This document shows, in pieces, positions 48,825-58,597 of a stretch of 64,000 nt of DNA. The first letter of the stretch is position 1. Every line of letters begins with the position of its first letter. The notes under the pieces are model-generated. The model searched no databases. It saw nothing but the letters and a program-made list of their open reading frames with translations, and had not been told where the DNA came from. Both the position numbers and the translations under genes were made by a program. Source of the stretch: Streptomyces sennicomposti (GTDB taxonomy: Bacteria > Actinomycetota > Actinomycetes > Streptomycetales > Streptomycetaceae); the NCBI RefSeq assembly GCF_019890635.1, contig NZ_JAIOAB010000029.1, positions 20,482 to 84,481 on the forward strand, written 5' to 3'.

Positions 48825-51800
48825 GTGCAGGGACGTTTCAAGAGGGATGGCAGCGCTTCGGCGGAGCCGGAGCCGCACGGCGGGACTGGCCCCATGGCCG
48901 TCAGCTCCTCGCCCCAGCACGCCCAGAACCAGGGCCCGGCCGCGTCCGGCGACAGCAAGGAACGCGGCGGTACGGCCGGCCCGACTCCCCCGTCGGGCCC
49001 CGCTCCGTCGGTGAAGCCCGCCAAGGGGGCGGCCTCCACCGGCCCCGGCTCGCGCATGGCCCTGCGCAACTGGCGCATCTCCACCCGCCTGGTGTCGCTG
49101 CTCGCGCTCCCCGTGGTCGCGGCCACCACGCTCGGCGGTCTACGCATCAACCAGAACCTGGACGACATCCAGCAGCTCGACAACATGAAGCTGCTGACGG
49201 ACATGACCAAGCAGGCCACCGAACTGGCCGCCGCGCTCCAGGAGGAGCGCGACCAGTCCGCCGGTCCGCTGGCCCACCCGTCCAGCGCGAGCGCGATCAC
49301 CGTCAAGGGCTTCCGGGACAAGACGGACCGCGCCAAGGACAACTTCCTCACCGCCTCCGAGGAGATCGACAGCGCCAGCAAGGACGGCAACCTCCAGGGT
49401 GTCCGCGACACCCTCGTCGGCCTCGCCAGCGAGCTGAACGGCCTCGCCAAGATCCGCAAGAGCGCCTACACCTCGGAGCGGAACTCCGCCCAGACGGTCG
49501 AGGCGTACCACCACCTCATCACCGAGCTGCTCGGCCTCTCCCAGGACATGGCCGAGGCGACCAGCAACCCGGAGATGATCCAGCGCACCCGCGCGCTGGC
49601 CGCGTTCTCCTCCGCCAAGGAGTACGCCTCCGTCCAGCGCGCCGTCATCGCGGCGGCCCTGCCGGCGAACAACACCTCCAAGGCCGACCTCTCCGACAAC
49701 GACCGCCTGTACGCGCAGTCGGCGCTGGACAGCCAGACCTCCGAGATCAACAGCTTCCGCAACATCTACGGCAGCGGGGCCGAGGAACTCCTCAAGCCGG
49801 TCGAGGAGGGCAACCCGACCATCCAGTCGGCCGACCAGTACGCCAAGCGCGCGCTGGACAGCGCCGACGGTCTGGCCTCGCTCAACAAGCGCTCCTACCG
49901 CGACTGGGTGGACGACAGCTCGACCAAGATCGAGCAGATGCGGAAGATCGAGCACACGCTGCTTGAGAACATGGAGCAGAAGGCGCGCGAGCTGCGCAGC
50001 TCCACCGAGCAGGACGCCATCATCTCCGGTGTGCTGATCCTGCTGGTGCTCGGCGTGTCGCTGGTCGGCGCGTTCGTCGTGGCGCGGTCCATGATCCGTT
50101 CGCTGCGCCGGCTGCAGGACACCGCCACCCGGGTCGCCCAGGACCGGCTGCCCGAGCTGGTCAAGCAGCTCTCGGAGTCCGACCCGCAGGACGTGGACAC
50201 CACCGTGGAGTCGGTCGGTGTGCACTCGCGCGACGAGATCGGCCAGGTGGCCGCGGCCTTCGACGAGGTGCACCGCGAGGCGGTCCGCCTCGCCGCCGAG
50301 CAGGCGCTGCTGCGGGGCAACGTCAACGCGATGTTCACCAACCTCTCGCGCCGCTCCCAGGGTCTGATCCAGCGACAGCTGTCGCTGATCTCCGAGCTGG
50401 AGTCCCGCGAGGCCGACCCGGACCAGCTGTCGTCGCTGTTCAAGCTCGACCACCTCGCCACCCGTATGCGCCGTAACGGCGAGAACCTCCTCGTCCTCGC
50501 GGGCGAGGAGCCCGGCCGCCGGTGGACCCGCCCGGTCCCGCTGGTCGACGTCCTGCGCGCCGCCGCCTCCGAGGTGGAGCAGTACGAGCGCATCGAGCTG
50601 GCCTCCGTGCCGACCACCGAGGTCGCCGGCCGCGTCGTCAACGACCTCGTGCACCTGCTCGCCGAGCTGCTGGAGAACGCGACCTCGTTCTCCTCGCCGC
50701 AGACCAAGGTCAAGGTCACCGGTCACGCGCTGCCCGACGGCCGGGTGCTGATCGAGATCCACGACACCGGCATCGGCCTCTCCCCCGAGGACCTGGCCGC
50801 GATCAACGAGCGGCTCGCCTCGCCGCCCACCGTGGACGTCTCCGTCTCCCGCCGCATGGGTCTGTTCGTGGTCGGCCGCCTGTCCCAGCGACACGGCATC
50901 CGCATCCAGCTGCGCCCCTCCGACTCGGGCGGCACGACGGCCCTCGTCATGCTGCCGGTGGACGTCGCCCAGGGCGGCAAGAAGCCGGCCCCCGGCAAGC
51001 CCGGCGCCTCCGCGGGCGGTCCGGCGGCGGCCGCTGCCGCCGCGGGCGCGGCCGCGGCCCGGCGCCAGAGCGGCCAGGCCGCCGGCGGCGCGCTCGGTGC
51101 GGGCGGCGCGGGCCGCCTCGGCCCCGGCGCCGCCCAGCGCGGCCAGGTCGGGGCCGGTCAGGGCCCGCGGGCCGCGCTGCCCGGCACGGGCGGACGGCCC
51201 GGCGGCCCGGGCGGCGCCCGTGGTCCGCAGGGCGGCCCCGGTCAGCCGCAGCAGGGCCGGCCGGGCCAGAACGGCCCGGGCCCGAACAACGGTCAGAACG
51301 GTCCCGGCCAGAGCCCCGCGGGTGCGGGCGCCGGCTTCGGCGGCCGGGCGCCGGGCGCGCCGCAGGGCCTGCAGGCCGCGGGTCCCGCCGCGCCGCAGGG
51401 CTTCGGCGACGGCCGCCGCGCGAACAACGCGAACCCCCGGCAGGGCTTCGGCGAGGGCGGCCGGCAGGACGCCTTCGGCAACGGCGCCCGCGGCGGCGTG
51501 CCCCCGCAGCGGGGCAACGGCGGCGAGCAGGGCCGTACCCCGCAGCTGCCGCCGCGCGGCGGTCCGCGCGCCGAGCTGCCCGGCGGCAACCCGCAGCCGC
51601 GCACGCCGAGCTGGGGCGACGAGAACGCGGCCGGCCCCGCCCGGCCCGACGCCCCGCGCGGGCACGACGAGGCGGAGCGGGCGCAGAACGCGCCGCGCTA
51701 CGAGGACCACTCGGGCCCGGGCGGCACGGCGGAGATGCCGGCGCTGCCGGCGCCCGACCGGCAGGGCCAGGGCGGCCCGGCGGACACCTCGGCCTTCCCG

Positions 51801-52871
51801 CGCCCCGACTTCGACGCCCCGCAGGGCAGCGGCCGGGACGCGGGCCGGTTCCAGGACCCGGCCGCGGGCGCGCAGCAGAACACCGGCTCGTTCGTCCGCC
51901 CGGACATATTCGGCGGCGGCGCGCAGGGCGGCCAGCAGCACGGCGGCCCGTCGGACACGGGCCAGTTCGCCGCGCCGCAGGGCTACGACAACGGCTCGAC
52001 CGGGCAGTTCCAGCAGCCCGGGTACGACGACGGCTCCACGGGCCAGTTCCCGGCCGTGCAGGGCTACAACGACGGCTCGACCGGCCAGTTCCCGGCCGTG
52101 CAGGGCTACGACGACGGCTCCACCGGCCAGTTCCGGCAGCCCGGGTACGACAACAGCTCCACGGGCCAGTTCCAGCAGCCCGGGCACGACAACGGCGCCA
52201 CCGGCCAGTACGCCACCCCACAGGCGTACGACAACGGCGCCACCGGCCAGTTCCAGCAGCCGGCCCAGCACGACGGGAACTTCGGCCGGCCCCAGCTGCC
52301 GGGCCGACAGGACCCCTCGTCCACCGGCCAGTTCGAGCGGCCGCAGGCCACCGGGGGTCCCGCCGACTTCGGCGCCCCGCGGCCGCCCGCGCAAGCGCAG
52401 CGGCCCGTGGCCCGGGAGCCGGAGGCGCTGCCGCCGGCCGGTCCGGGCGACGGACGCACGCCGCTGTTCGACACGCTGGAGACCAACTGGTTCCGCGGTG
52501 AGCGGCAGCAGGCGGCGACGCCGGCTCCCGCCCCGCAGCAGCCGCAGGCTCCCGCGGCCCCCGAGCGTCCCGCCGCCTCCGCCTGGCGCAGCTCGCCGAA
52601 CGACGAACTCGTCCGGCAGGCAGAGCGCGTACGGCAGCCGGCTGCGGGCGGCGTCACCACCTCCGGCCTGCCGCGCCGGGTGCCCAAGGCGAATCTCGTC
52701 CCGGGCACGGCTCAGCAGCAACAGCACCAGAGCGGTCCGCAGGTCTCGCGTGCGCCCGACGACGTACGCGGCCGACTGACCAATCTCCGTCGGGGCATCG
52801 CACAGGGTCGTCAGGCCGGCAACGGCCAGACGGGCAGTCACCCGAGCCCCACTCACCAGCAGGAGCGTTAG
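48825..52871 (+). CDS. cvnA1: Conservon sensor histidine kinase CvnA1 (nitrate/nitrite-sensor type)
   Basis: A 1348-residue membrane kinase. The first TM lies at about 88-108 (LVSLLALPVVAATTLGG), then an extracellular sensor region of the NIT type (about 110-395), a second TM at about 398-422, and a HAMP-like segment (LQDTATRVAQDRLPELV). The HATPase domain spans about 565-710 (LLAELLENATSF, EIHDTGIGLSPEDL, GLFVVGRLSQRHGIRI). From about 715 the tail is a very long Gly/Ala/Gln-rich region with tandem GYDDGSTGQF-type units, then a conserved end (GLPRRVPKANLVPGT). The GTG start at 48825 is the only good one. It heads the cvn1 operon, whose partners signal to a membrane-linked GTPase. Confidence 0.93.
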   Translation: MQGRFKRDGSASAEPEPHGGTGPMAVSSSPQHAQNQGPAASGDSKERGGTAGPTPPSGPAPSVKPAKGAASTGPGSRMALRNWRISTRLVSLLALPVVAATTLGGLRINQNLDDIQQLDNMKLLTDMTKQATELAAALQEERDQSAGPLAHPSSASAITVKGFRDKTDRAKDNFLTASEEIDSASKDGNLQGVRDTLVGLASELNGLAKIRKSAYTSERNSAQTVEAYHHLITELLGLSQDMAEATSNPEMIQRTRALAAFSSAKEYASVQRAVIAAALPANNTSKADLSDNDRLYAQSALDSQTSEINSFRNIYGSGAEELLKPVEEGNPTIQSADQYAKRALDSADGLASLNKRSYRDWVDDSSTKIEQMRKIEHTLLENMEQKARELRSSTEQDAIISGVLILLVLGVSLVGAFVVARSMIRSLRRLQDTATRVAQDRLPELVKQLSESDPQDVDTTVESVGVHSRDEIGQVAAAFDEVHREAVRLAAEQALLRGNVNAMFTNLSRRSQGLIQRQLSLISELESREADPDQLSSLFKLDHLATRMRRNGENLLVLAGEEPGRRWTRPVPLVDVLRAAASEVEQYERIELASVPTTEVAGRVVNDLVHLLAELLENATSFSSPQTKVKVTGHALPDGRVLIEIHDTGIGLSPEDLAAINERLASPPTVDVSVSRRMGLFVVGRLSQRHGIRIQLRPSDSGGTTALVMLPVDVAQGGKKPAPGKPGASAGGPAAAAAAAGAAAARRQSGQAAGGALGAGGAGRLGPGAAQRGQVGAGQGPRAALPGTGGRPGGPGGARGPQGGPGQPQQGRPGQNGPGPNNGQNGPGQSPAGAGAGFGGRAPGAPQGLQAAGPAAPQGFGDGRRANNANPRQGFGEGGRQDAFGNGARGGVPPQRGNGGEQGRTPQLPPRGGPRAELPGGNPQPRTPSWGDENAAGPARPDAPRGHDEAERAQNAPRYEDHSGPGGTAEMPALPAPDRQGQGGPADTSAFPRPDFDAPQGSGRDAGRFQDPAAGAQQNTGSFVRPDIFGGGAQGGQQHGGPSDTGQFAAPQGYDNGSTGQFQQPGYDDGSTGQFPAVQGYNDGSTGQFPAVQGYDDGSTGQFRQPGYDNSSTGQFQQPGHDNGATGQYATPQAYDNGATGQFQQPAQHDGNFGRPQLPGRQDPSSTGQFERPQATGGPADFGAPRPPAQAQRPVAREPEALPPAGPGDGRTPLFDTLETNWFRGERQQAATPAPAPQQPQAPAAPERPAASAWRSSPNDELVRQAERVRQPAAGGVTTSGLPRRVPKANLVPGTAQQQQHQSGPQVSRAPDDVRGRLTNLRRGIAQGRQAGNGQTGSHPSPTHQQER
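51973..52265 (+). repeat. Seven tandem repeats of 13-14 residues in CvnA1
   Basis: The tail contains seven successive units of the form GYDDGSTGQFPAV or GYDNGSTGQFQQP, encoded by DNA of similar sequence. Copy number is likely to vary among strains. Confidence 0.85.
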
Positions 52872-53294
52872 TTGAGCCCGATGAGCCAGGCGGCACAGAA
52901 CCTCAACTGGTTGATCACCAACTTCGTGGACAACACCCCCGGGGTGTCCCACACCGTCGTGGTGTCCGCGGACGGACTCCTTCTGGCGATGTCCGAAGGG
53001 TTCCCGCGCGACCGCGCCGACCAGCTCGCGGCCGTCGCGTCCGGCCTGACCTCGCTGACCGCGGGGGCGTCCCGGATCTTCGAGGGCGGCAACGTGGCGC
53101 AGACGGTCGTGGAGATGGAGCGCGGCTTCCTCTTCCTGATGTCCGTCTCGGACGGGTCGTCCCTGGCCGTCCTGGCCCACCCGGAGTGCGACATCGGCCT
53201 CGTCGGCTACGAGATGGCGCTGCTGGTCGACCGGGCGGGCGCGGTGCTCACCCCCGACCTGCGCGCCGAACTACAGGGCAGTCTGCTCCACTGA
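52872..53294 (+). CDS. cvnB1: Conservon roadblock/LC7-domain protein CvnB1
   Basis: A 140-residue roadblock/LC7 protein, the family that binds or regulates Ras-like GTPases. It reads SQAAQNLNWLITNFVDNTPG, then VVVSADGLLLAMSEGFPRDRADQLAAVASGLTS in part, and ends GYEMALLVDRAGAVLTP. It starts at TTG 52872, one base after the cvnA1 stop, with AGGAG 10 bases upstream; an ATG three codons later lies too far from that site. It probably acts with CvnD1 as its regulator. Confidence 0.94.
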   Translation: MSPMSQAAQNLNWLITNFVDNTPGVSHTVVVSADGLLLAMSEGFPRDRADQLAAVASGLTSLTAGASRIFEGGNVAQTVVEMERGFLFLMSVSDGSSLAVLAHPECDIGLVGYEMALLVDRAGAVLTPDLRAELQGSLLH

Positions 53295-53405
53295 CCGGCC
53301 CCGGTACCACCCACGTCACCAAATCACCGTCCGGCCGCCACAATCCCCCCACCGGCCCCGTCAGACGGCTCGCCCGACCGACTTGCTGTCCCGCCCGGAG
53401 GATTC

Positions 53406-53804
53406 ATGACCCCGCCCACCGCCCATCATGATCCGTACGCCGAGCCGTACGGGGACGAGGGCGACCAGCCGCTGGTCCGTCCGTACGCGATGACCGGCGG
53501 CCGGACCCGGCCGCGCTATCAGCTCGCCATCGAGGCGCTGATCAGCACCACGGCCGACCCGGCAGCGCTGATGGGACTGCTCCCGGAGCACCAGCGGATC
53601 TGCCATCTGTGCCGCGAGGTGAAGTCGGTCGCCGAGGTGTCGGCGCTCCTCGCCATGCCGCTCGGCGTGGCACGGATCCTCGTCGCGGACCTGGCCGAGG
53701 CCGGGCTGGTGGCCATCCACCAGCCGGGCGGTGACGAGAACAACGGCGGCGCGCCTGATGTGACGCTGCTCGAAAGGGTGCTCAGTGGACTTCGCAAGCT
53801 CTGA
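53406..53804 (+). CDS. cvnC1: Conservon DUF742 protein CvnC1
   Basis: A 132-residue DUF742 protein with a winged-helix-like core. Conserved blocks are LVRPYAMTGGRTRPRYQLA, LPEHQRICHLCREVKSVAEV, LGVARILVADLAEAGLVAIH and the end DVTLLERVLSGLRKL. The ATG at 53406 follows a GGAGG site. The N-terminus is only ~25 residues, against ~80 in CvnC2. Its last 20 bases overlap cvnD1. Confidence 0.94.
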   Translation: MTPPTAHHDPYAEPYGDEGDQPLVRPYAMTGGRTRPRYQLAIEALISTTADPAALMGLLPEHQRICHLCREVKSVAEVSALLAMPLGVARILVADLAEAGLVAIHQPGGDENNGGAPDVTLLERVLSGLRKL

Positions 53805-54360
53805 CGGGGGCCGGGCCACCACCTCCGCCAAGATCGTGGTGGCGGGCGGCTTCGGTGTCGGCAAGACCACGTTCGTGGGCGCCGTCTCGGAGATCAACCC
53901 GCTGCGCACGGAGGCCGTGATGACCTCCGCGTCCGCGGGCATCGACGACCTGACCCACACCGGGGACAAGACCACCACCACGGTGGCCATGGACTTCGGC
54001 CGCATCACGCTCGACCAGGACCTGATCCTGTACCTGTTCGGCACGCCCGGCCAGGACCGCTTCTGGTTCATGTGGGACGACCTGGTCCGCGGCGCCATCG
54101 GCGCGGTGGTGCTCGTGGACACCCGGCGCCTGGCCGACTGCTTCCCCGCGGTGGACTACTTCGAGAACAGCGGACTGCCGTTCGTCATCGCCCTCAACGG
54201 CTTCGACGGCCAGCAGCCCTACAGCCCCGACGAGGTACGCGAGGCGCTGCAGATCGGCCCCGACACCCCGATCATCACCACCGACGCCCGCCACCGCGCC
54301 GACGCCAAGTCCGCCCTCATCACGCTCGTGGAACACGCGCTGATGGCCCGCCTGCGGTAA
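53785..54360 (+). CDS. cvnD1: Conservon Ras-like small GTPase CvnD1
   Basis: A 191-residue ATP/GTP-binding protein. The P-loop GGFGVGKTTFVG lies at about 21-32, the switch-II motif TPGQDRFWFMWDD near 91, and the guanine-recognition position holds ALNGFDG instead of NKxD, as usual in CvnD proteins. The GTG start at 53785 overlaps cvnC1, so it is coupled. A long tract is identical in DNA to cvnD2. It is the presumed output of the conservon. Confidence 0.95.
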   Translation: MDFASSDGGRATTSAKIVVAGGFGVGKTTFVGAVSEINPLRTEAVMTSASAGIDDLTHTGDKTTTTVAMDFGRITLDQDLILYLFGTPGQDRFWFMWDDLVRGAIGAVVLVDTRRLADCFPAVDYFENSGLPFVIALNGFDGQQPYSPDEVREALQIGPDTPIITTDARHRADAKSALITLVEHALMARLR

Positions 54361-54776
54361 CGGCGCGGACACGGACACATCTCACATAGCACCCAAGCAG
54401 GGGTCGCGATACACCAGTTGTCGTAGCAGCACCGGAGCCGGCTGTGTCCTTTGACACGGTCGGCCCCGGTGTTCATAACGTTTCGGCAGAGGAATCGGGT
54501 GGTACTGCAACGCGTCGCGCACATCCGGTGCCGCTGCGCGCACGATGCGCCCGCCTTTTGACGCCGCTCGCTCTTTATGACCGTTTTATCTGGGGCTTAC
54601 AAGTGCGGGCGCGGCCGGTTCCAACTGTTTGGAAGACCGCATGTCCGCGTGCTGGAATGCCTGAACTGCCCAATAGTCAAAGACGTACTCAGTGATGCTG
54701 ACGTCGTCGCCGGCGCAGAGGGCTTGAGACACTGCGGCACAACGAAGGTGCCGACCGCCGAGAGGTTGTTGGTCGA
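54361..54776. other. Intergenic, 416 bp, between cvn1 and cvn2
   Basis: It contains the cvn1 terminator at 54430-54471. The stretch from about 54540 to 54770 is locally AT-richer and probably holds the cvn2 promoter. No convincing gene was seen. Confidence 0.55.
54430..54471 (+). terminator. Terminator of the cvn1 operon
   Basis: A long imperfect stem, CACCGG...GTGTC with GACAC...CCGGTG, closes on the loop CTTT, 70 bases past cvnD1. Confidence 0.8.
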
Positions 54777-57700
54777 GTGAGGCGAAGCAAGAACGGTCCC
54801 GAGCCGTCGGCGGCCCGGGGCAACTTCACCCCGCCGCCGCGCGGAGCGGCGCCCGCACACGTGCCCGGTTCGGAGTCGGCGAGCGCCCCCGCGCCGAGCG
54901 GCGGTCCCTTCTCTCCCCGCAACTGGCGGGTGCGCACCCGGCTGAACGCGATCCTGCTCATACCCGTGCTGGTCGGCCTCGTCATGGGCGGCTTCCAGGT
55001 CAAGAGCTCGATCGACACCTGGAACGAGGCCCAGGACGCCGAGAAGACCGCCCGTCTGGTGCGGGCCTCCCTCAGCTACGCCAACGCCCTGTGGAACGAG
55101 CGCGACGTCACCGCCGCCCCGCTGCTCCAGGGCAAGGGCCAGAACGACGCCACCGTCACCCAGGCCCGCGCCGCCACCGACAAGGCCGCCGACGCCTTCG
55201 ACGCAGCCGCCAAGGACATGCCCCAGAAGCCCGGCCTGGTGCGCCGGCTCAAGCTGTTCCGCGAGACCGAGCCCGAACTCCAGTCGCTGCGCGCCGCCGC
55301 CTTCACCTCCAAGCTGACCGGTGTGCAGACGGAGGAGGGCTACGTCAAGGTCGGCCACCCGCTGATGGAGTTCGCCAACGAACTCGGTCTGGGCACCGGC
55401 AACATCACCTCCTACGGCCGTACGGTCTACGCGATCTCCCTCACCCAGGCCGCCCTGTCCCTGGAACGCTCGATCGGCACGCATCTGCTGGTCAAGCCCG
55501 GTCCGGACGCCGGCAACCTGGCCAGCCAGCGCATCGCCCTGTCCTCCTACGCCTACCTGGAGGGCATCGCCGTCGAGGAGTACCTCGGCGGCGGCACCGA
55601 GGCCGACGCGCAGAAGCTGGACCAGGCGAAGAAGGACATCCAGACCAAGGCCGCGGCGATGGCGCAGGACGCCAAGAGCCAGAACCCCGACTACGTGGCC
55701 CCGCCGTCGGACCCGCAGAAGATGGTCACGGCCCTCGCCACGCTGGACAGCACCGATGCCGGCGCGCGCCAGGAGCTGGCCGCCAAGGGCATCACCGCGC
55801 AGAACTGGTGGGCCGTCAACACCCTCAAGTTCGACGCCTACCGCAAGATCCAGTCGGACATGGCCGACACCGCGGTGAACGAGGCCTCCGGCATCGCCGA
55901 CGACGCCAAGCAGTCCACGTTCATCACCAGCGCCGTCGTCCTGCTCGCCCTGCTGGCCGCGTTCGTCCTGGCCGGTCTGGTGGCCCGCCAGATGAGCCGC
56001 TCGATGCGCCGTCTGCGCAACGCCGCCTTCGGCATCGCCGAGCAGCGCCTGCCGATGCTGGTCGACCAGCTCTCGCGCACCGACCCGGGCCGGGTGGACA
56101 CCCGCGTCGAGCCGATCCCGATCGCCTCCACCGACGAGATCGGCGAGGTCGCCCGCGCCTTCGACCAGGTGCACCGCGAGGCCGTCCGGCTCGCCGCCGA
56201 GCAGGCCCTGCTGCGGGGCAACATCAACGCGATCTTCACCAACCTCTCGCGCCGCAACCAGTCGCTGATCGAGGGCCAGCTGACCCTGATCACCGACCTG
56301 GAGAACAACGAGGCCGACCCGGACCAGCTGGAGAACCTGTTCCGCCTGGACCACCTGGCCACCCGTATGCGCCGCAACGGCGAGAACCTGCTGGTCCTCG
56401 CCGGCGAGGAGCCCGGCCGCCGCTGGGACCAGCCGGTCCCGCTGGTGGACGTGCTGCGCGCCGCCTCCTCGGAGGTGGAGCAGTACGAGCGCATCGAGAT
56501 GTCCGGCGTCCCGGAGGCCGAGATCCACGGCCGCGCGGTCACCGACCTGGTGCACCTGCTGGCCGAGCTGCTGGAGAACGCCACCACGTTCTCCTCGCCG
56601 CAGACCAAGGTCCGCGTCACCGCGACCCGGCTGCCCGACGGCCGCGTCATGGTCGAGATCCACGACAAGGGCATCGGCCTGACCGCCGAGGACTTCGCGG
56701 ACATCAACCACAAGCTCGCCAACCCGCCCACCGTGGACGTGGCGATCTCCCAGCGCATGGGCCTGTTCGTGGTCGGCCGGCTCGCCGACCGGCACGGCAT
56801 CCGGGTCCAGCTGCGCCCCTCGGGCGAGCAGGCCGGCACCACCTCGCTGGTCATGCTGCCGGACGCGATCACCCACGGCGGCGGCGGCGAACAGGCGCTG
56901 GAGCGCGACGAGTTCACCGTCTCCCAGATCATCCCCGAACAGCAGGCGCCGGGGGAGGACTTCACCCAGCTGCCGCCGATGCGGACCGCCGCCGAACTCG
57001 GCTTCGACGACAGCCGCTACGCGGAGGTCCCGGACGACCTCCGGGGCCTGGACCCGGTGGGCCGCTCGCTCAAGCGCGAGGAGCGCCGGGCCGCCCTGGA
57101 GTCCCAGACCGGCGGCGCGCCGGAGGGCCAGGAGGCCCACCAGGGCGCCGCTTTCCCGGACGACTCCGCCGGTCGGCAGCAGGCCTACGACACCGGCCAG
57201 AACCCGTACCCGGAGCAGACCGCCGGCTACGACGGCCGCAGCGGCTACGCGGACCAGCAGCAGGCGTACGACCAGCAGGGACAGCAGGCGTACGACCAGC
57301 ACGGCCAGGTGCCGTACGAGCAGCAGGGCGCGCAGTCGTACGAGCAGGGGTACTACGCGCAGGACGGCGCCGTCGCGCAGAACAGCGGCTACCCGGCCGA
57401 CGGCGGCTACGCGGGCGCGGACGCCTATGCGGAGCCGGTGCGCGAGGACCACTCGGGCGTCCACCCGGGTGCGCAGGAGCAGTACGCCGGCTTCCAGGAG
57501 CAGCCCTACCAGGACGACTGGCCGCAGGGCGACGCGTACCAGAACGGCTACGCCGAGCAGTACGCTCCGCAAGCGGAATCCGTGCAGGCCGCTGACGTGA
57601 CCGACGGTAACCGCGTAGGCTTCGACCAGCCCGGAGCGGACCCGGCCGCCGGCCACGCGCTGACCGACGCGGGGCTGCCCCGCCGGGGTTCCACGGCGGG

Positions 57701-58076
57701 CGGTGCGGACGGCGCGCGGCCCGAGCACCGGGAGGCGCCGGCTTCCTCCCCGGCGAACAACGGCGACAGCGGCTGGCGTTCGGCGAACGACGAGCGCTGG
57801 CAGCAGGCCTCGAAGCTGCGCAAGCCCAAGGCGGGCGGGGTGACCTCCTCCGGCCTGCCGCGGCGGGTGCCCAAGGCCAACCTGGTCGAGGGAACCGCGG
57901 AATCGACCCCGCAGGGCGGCCCACAGGTCTCCCGCGCCCCCGAGGACGTCCGGGGCAGGCTGAGCAACCTGCGCCGGGGCGTCGAACGGGGACGCACCGC
58001 AGGAAGTGACAAGAACGGCCAGGCCACAAGGAATGAACACAGTGGTCCTGACAGCACCTACAACCAGGAGCGTTAG
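54777..58076 (+). CDS. cvnA2: Conservon sensor histidine kinase CvnA2
   Basis: A 1099-residue paralogue of CvnA1. TM1 is at about 58-78 (LNAILLIPVLVGLVMGG), the sensor region at about 80-375, and TM2 at about 382-402 (AVVLLALLAAFVLAGLVA). HAMP and dimerisation segments follow, then the HATPase at about 580-700 (LLAELLENATTF, EIHDKGIGLTAEDF, GLFVVGRLADRHGIRV). The tail is Gln/Tyr/Ala-rich but lacks the regular repeats of CvnA1, and it ends with the same GLPRRVPKANLVEGT segment. The start is GTG at 54777. It heads the second conservon. Confidence 0.93.
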   Translation: MRRSKNGPEPSAARGNFTPPPRGAAPAHVPGSESASAPAPSGGPFSPRNWRVRTRLNAILLIPVLVGLVMGGFQVKSSIDTWNEAQDAEKTARLVRASLSYANALWNERDVTAAPLLQGKGQNDATVTQARAATDKAADAFDAAAKDMPQKPGLVRRLKLFRETEPELQSLRAAAFTSKLTGVQTEEGYVKVGHPLMEFANELGLGTGNITSYGRTVYAISLTQAALSLERSIGTHLLVKPGPDAGNLASQRIALSSYAYLEGIAVEEYLGGGTEADAQKLDQAKKDIQTKAAAMAQDAKSQNPDYVAPPSDPQKMVTALATLDSTDAGARQELAAKGITAQNWWAVNTLKFDAYRKIQSDMADTAVNEASGIADDAKQSTFITSAVVLLALLAAFVLAGLVARQMSRSMRRLRNAAFGIAEQRLPMLVDQLSRTDPGRVDTRVEPIPIASTDEIGEVARAFDQVHREAVRLAAEQALLRGNINAIFTNLSRRNQSLIEGQLTLITDLENNEADPDQLENLFRLDHLATRMRRNGENLLVLAGEEPGRRWDQPVPLVDVLRAASSEVEQYERIEMSGVPEAEIHGRAVTDLVHLLAELLENATTFSSPQTKVRVTATRLPDGRVMVEIHDKGIGLTAEDFADINHKLANPPTVDVAISQRMGLFVVGRLADRHGIRVQLRPSGEQAGTTSLVMLPDAITHGGGGEQALERDEFTVSQIIPEQQAPGEDFTQLPPMRTAAELGFDDSRYAEVPDDLRGLDPVGRSLKREERRAALESQTGGAPEGQEAHQGAAFPDDSAGRQQAYDTGQNPYPEQTAGYDGRSGYADQQQAYDQQGQQAYDQHGQVPYEQQGAQSYEQGYYAQDGAVAQNSGYPADGGYAGADAYAEPVREDHSGVHPGAQEQYAGFQEQPYQDDWPQGDAYQNGYAEQYAPQAESVQAADVTDGNRVGFDQPGADPAAGHALTDAGLPRRGSTAGGADGARPEHREAPASSPANNGDSGWRSANDERWQQASKLRKPKAGGVTSSGLPRRVPKANLVEGTAESTPQGGPQVSRAPEDVRGRLSNLRRGVERGRTAGSDKNGQATRNEHSGPDSTYNQER

Positions 58077-58077
58077 T

Positions 58078-58500
58078 GTGAGCCCGATGAGCCAGGCGGC
58101 GCAGAACCTGAACTGGTTGATCACCAACTTCGTGGACAACACCCCCGGGGTGTCCCACACGGTGGTGGTCTCCGCCGACGGACTCCTTCTGGCGATGTCC
58201 GAAGGCTTTCCCCGCGACCGCGCCGACCAGCTCGCGGCCGTCGCGTCCGGTCTGACCTCGCTGACCGCGGGCGCGTCCCGCATCTTCGAGGGCGGCAGCG
58301 TGAACCAGACCGTTGTGGAGATGGAGCGGGGATTCCTCTTCATCATGTCCATCTCCGACGGTTCTTCCCTCGCGGTTCTCGCGCACCCCGAGGCGGACAT
58401 CGGTCTCATTGGGTACGAGATGGCCCTTCTGGTGGACCGCGCGGGCACGGTCCTCACCCCGGACCTCCGCGCGGAACTCCAGGGAAGCCTTCTCAACTGA
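58078..58500 (+). CDS. cvnB2: Conservon roadblock/LC7-domain protein CvnB2
   Basis: A 140-residue roadblock protein nearly identical to CvnB1. The GTG at 58078 begins one base after the cvnA2 stop, with CAGGAG 8-9 bases upstream. Differences from CvnB1 lie in the middle (GGSVNQTVVEMERG, IISMSISDGS region) and at the end. Confidence 0.94.
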   Translation: MSPMSQAAQNLNWLITNFVDNTPGVSHTVVVSADGLLLAMSEGFPRDRADQLAAVASGLTSLTAGASRIFEGGSVNQTVVEMERGFLFIMSISDGSSLAVLAHPEADIGLIGYEMALLVDRAGTVLTPDLRAELQGSLLN

Positions 58501-58597
58501 AAGTCAGACGGTGCGTTTTGGTGTCCTGTGGCCGTAAGGTTTCGGGACGCGGCTTCCACACCGTTGGAGGCCCGGCGCCATCGGAGGAGGAGAGAGA

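Noticed and set aside
49140..53180. 1346-codon minus-strand frame opposite cvnA1
   Set aside because: It mirrors the repetitive cvnA1 tail; composition is atypical and the sense gene is certain.
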